Source of the DNA: Candidatus Fermentibacterota bacterium
GTDB taxonomy: Bacteria > Fermentibacterota > Fermentibacteria > Fermentibacterales > Fermentibacteraceae
NCBI GenBank assembly: GCA_022703195.1
Contig: JAKLEF010000024.1
Coordinates: 1 to 12,842 of the forward strand
Reading direction: 5' to 3'
Length of the DNA stretch: 12,842 bases
Part shown: positions 11,915 through 12,842 of the stretch, one piece after another
Position numbering within the stretch: the first letter of the stretch is position 1
How the letters are laid out: each line of letters starts with the position of its first letter
Translations under genes and position numbers: made by a program
Notes under the pieces: model-generated
Database searches by the model: none
Seen by the model: only the letters and a program-made list of their open reading frames with translations
Told to the model about the DNA's origin: nothing

Positions 11915-12777
11915 CGCCGCCCCCTGATCTGGTTGAAGACGCGCCTCCAGTTGGATCCGGCCATCCTGTGCACGTCGATCTCCTTGAAACCGGCGCCGGC
12001 CAGGTACGAGAGGATCGAGGGCCACGACTCGCAGCCCGTGATGCCCGAGGGCAGGTTCGTCACCCCGTCGAAATCGCTGCCGAAACCGACGTGCTCGATG
12101 CCTGCGACGTCCACGGCATGCCGGACATGGTCGAGCACCGTTCCCATCCCAGCGTCGGCCCCCAGGAAGTCGGGAACGAATGTGATGCCGACCACTCCTC
12201 CAAGGCGGGCGATCTCACGGATGTCGTCGTCGGGGAGGTTCCTTGGGATGTCGCAGCAGCGCCTGCAGTTGCAGTGGGTCGCCACGACCGGCAGCCCCAT
12301 CGAGAGAACAGTGGCCCGCGACCTGTCGCAGAGGTGCGATACATCCACCAGGATGCCCGATCTTATGAGCCTGCCGGCGAGCTTCCTCCCGGCGGGCGTC
12401 AGGTCCTCGTCGGTGCCGATCCCGCCGCCGTACGAATTCATTCCGTTCCATGTGAGGCTCGCGATGGAGACGCATGCGAGCTCTTCGTCGGTGATCCAGC
12501 CCGCGGCGATGGATTCGCACCCCTCCAGCCCGAGCAGGACCTCGACGTCTGTAGAGCTGATGGCCTTCCAGGCGTCCATGCCCTTGCGGAATGCCTTCGC
12601 CGGATCCTTCCAGGCCTCGGCGCAGATGGCCGCCACGACCGTTCCGACACCCGCCGCCTCCGCCCTGGGCAGGTCGAAGTGGATCTGCCCGGAACCGCCG
12701 GTGACCCGGGAGGCATCGTCGGCCTTCAGGAGAGTGTCGACATGGGCGTCGAACACGCCGTCCATCCCGCCCTTCAT
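11911..12777 (-). CDS. Membrane-dipeptidase-type metallopeptidase (family M19)
   Basis: A 288-residue member of the renal/microsomal dipeptidase family, amidohydrolase fold with two zinc ions. Ligands are visible in order: H12-x-D14 in DAHVDT, E85 in LGLEG, H148 in VDVSHL, H168 in ATHCN with R172 following, and D235 in GFGSDFDG. 'LTWNGMNSYGGG' at 108-119 is also typical. It cleaves dipeptides, including D-amino-acid-containing ones, or related lactams. There is no signal peptide, so it is likely cytoplasmic, unlike the vertebrate enzyme. Many homologues have SHSN where this has THCN, a conservative change. The start ATG has a GGGAG site, and the upstream stop overlaps it as TGATG. ATG at 12763-12765 (Met5) is a possible alternative. 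It opens the visible part of the minus-strand run down to the NusG_II gene. Confidence 0.92.
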   Translation of the reverse strand: MKGGMDGVFDAHVDTLLKADDASRVTGGSGQIHFDLPRAEAAGVGTVVAAICAEAWKDPAKAFRKGMDAWKAISSTDVEVLLGLEGCESIAAGWITDEELACVSIASLTWNGMNSYGGGIGTDEDLTPAGRKLAGRLIRSGILVDVSHLCDRSRATVLSMGLPVVATHCNCRRCCDIPRNLPDDDIREIARLGGVVGITFVPDFLGADAGMGTVLDHVRHAVDVAGIEHVGFGSDFDGVTNLPSGITGCESWPSILSYLAGAGFKEIDVHRMAGSNWRRVFNQIRGRR

Positions 12778-12842
12778 CAGGCTCCCGGAGACCCGATGAG
12801 GGCCGTGAAACCCGATGCGAGCGTGTCGGAACCGAGTATCAT
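12777..12842 (-). CDS. Tail of an unidentified upstream gene (partial)
   Basis: On the minus strand, reading from the window edge, an open frame of 21 residues (MILGSDTLASGFTALIGSPGA) ends in a TGA that overlaps the dipeptidase ATG as TGATG. That overlap matches the coupling seen at the other gene joins in this cluster, so it is best read as the C-terminal end of a preceding gene. The first codon is only by chance an ATG at the edge. Too little is visible to name a family. Confidence 0.35.
   Translation of the reverse strand: MILGSDTLASGFTALIGSPGA

Noticed and set aside
10307..12799. 830-residue open frame on the + strand
   Set aside because: It is antisense to five well-supported overlapping genes (M19, secreted protein, small membrane protein, ApbE). 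It is rich in Arg/Glu/Gly with no domain, the usual mirror frame of GC-rich coding DNA.
12777..12842. Start of an Era-like GTPase (resemblance of SGFTALIGSP to a P-loop start)
   Set aside because: The frame stops straight after GSPGA, with no GKS/T and no room for a G domain; a gene end coupled to the dipeptidase fits better.

Overview
The window is GC-rich and densely coded, with most neighbouring genes overlapping or separated by only a few bases. It looks like a bacterial chromosome from a poorly characterised lineage. A gingipain-like C25 protease with a C-terminal FlgD/T9SS-type tail, together with a 31-residue AURKAIP1/COX24 (mS38/bS22-like) protein, points towards the FCB side of the tree or a nearby candidate phylum such as Fermentibacteria. 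That placement is an inference from gene content only. TTG and GTG starts are common, and several are fused to the preceding stop codon.

Left edge (1-1368): the 3' part of a large serine recombinase runs in from outside the window on the + strand. Its reading frame continues through an opposite-strand tRNA-Arg(CCG). Ahead of that tRNA, on the same transcript side, is a 106-nt tRNA-derived structured element driven by a promoter with a perfect TATAAT. This is the most unusual stretch of the window, and the left part looks like the end of a mobile element lying against a tRNA locus.

Minus-strand block A (6416 down to 1369) reads: omega-amidase/nitrilase, secreted C25 cysteine protease, a small exported protein with a pseudopilin-like body, a PPC/DUF296 protein, tRNA-Ala(GGC) with its own promoter, HU, the tiny COX24-like basic protein, and a YfcE-type phosphodiesterase. 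The first four are translationally coupled. HU, the COX24-like protein and the phosphodiesterase are separated by 0-1 bases and form a second unit.

Plus-strand block B (6523-8505) is divergent from A: a class I/II PLP aminotransferase, a glutaredoxin, and a ferredoxin:thioredoxin reductase catalytic chain fused to a rubredoxin-like domain. The aminotransferase and the divergent omega-amidase could together act as a glutamine/methionine transaminase plus omega-amidase pair. The last two genes look like an iron-sulfur-driven disulfide reduction module.

Minus-strand block C (12842 down to 8495) converges on B with an 11-base overlap of coding ends: the tail of an unidentified gene, membrane-dipeptidase-family (M19) hydrolase, a secreted protein of unknown function, a small two-helix membrane protein with a CxxC...CxxH zinc-binding-like tail, ApbE FMN transferase, an AmrS-type radical SAM enzyme, and a NusG domain II membrane protein. 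The tight packing suggests one transcript. The ApbE/NusG_II pairing suggests envelope-associated flavin or redox functions, but no Rnf or Nqr genes are visible.

No CRISPR array, IS element, riboswitch or rRNA was seen. No complete new defence or mobile system is demonstrated. The best candidates for novelty are the tRNA-like leader, the recombinase/tRNA overlap, the redox gene pair and the uncharacterised small proteins.
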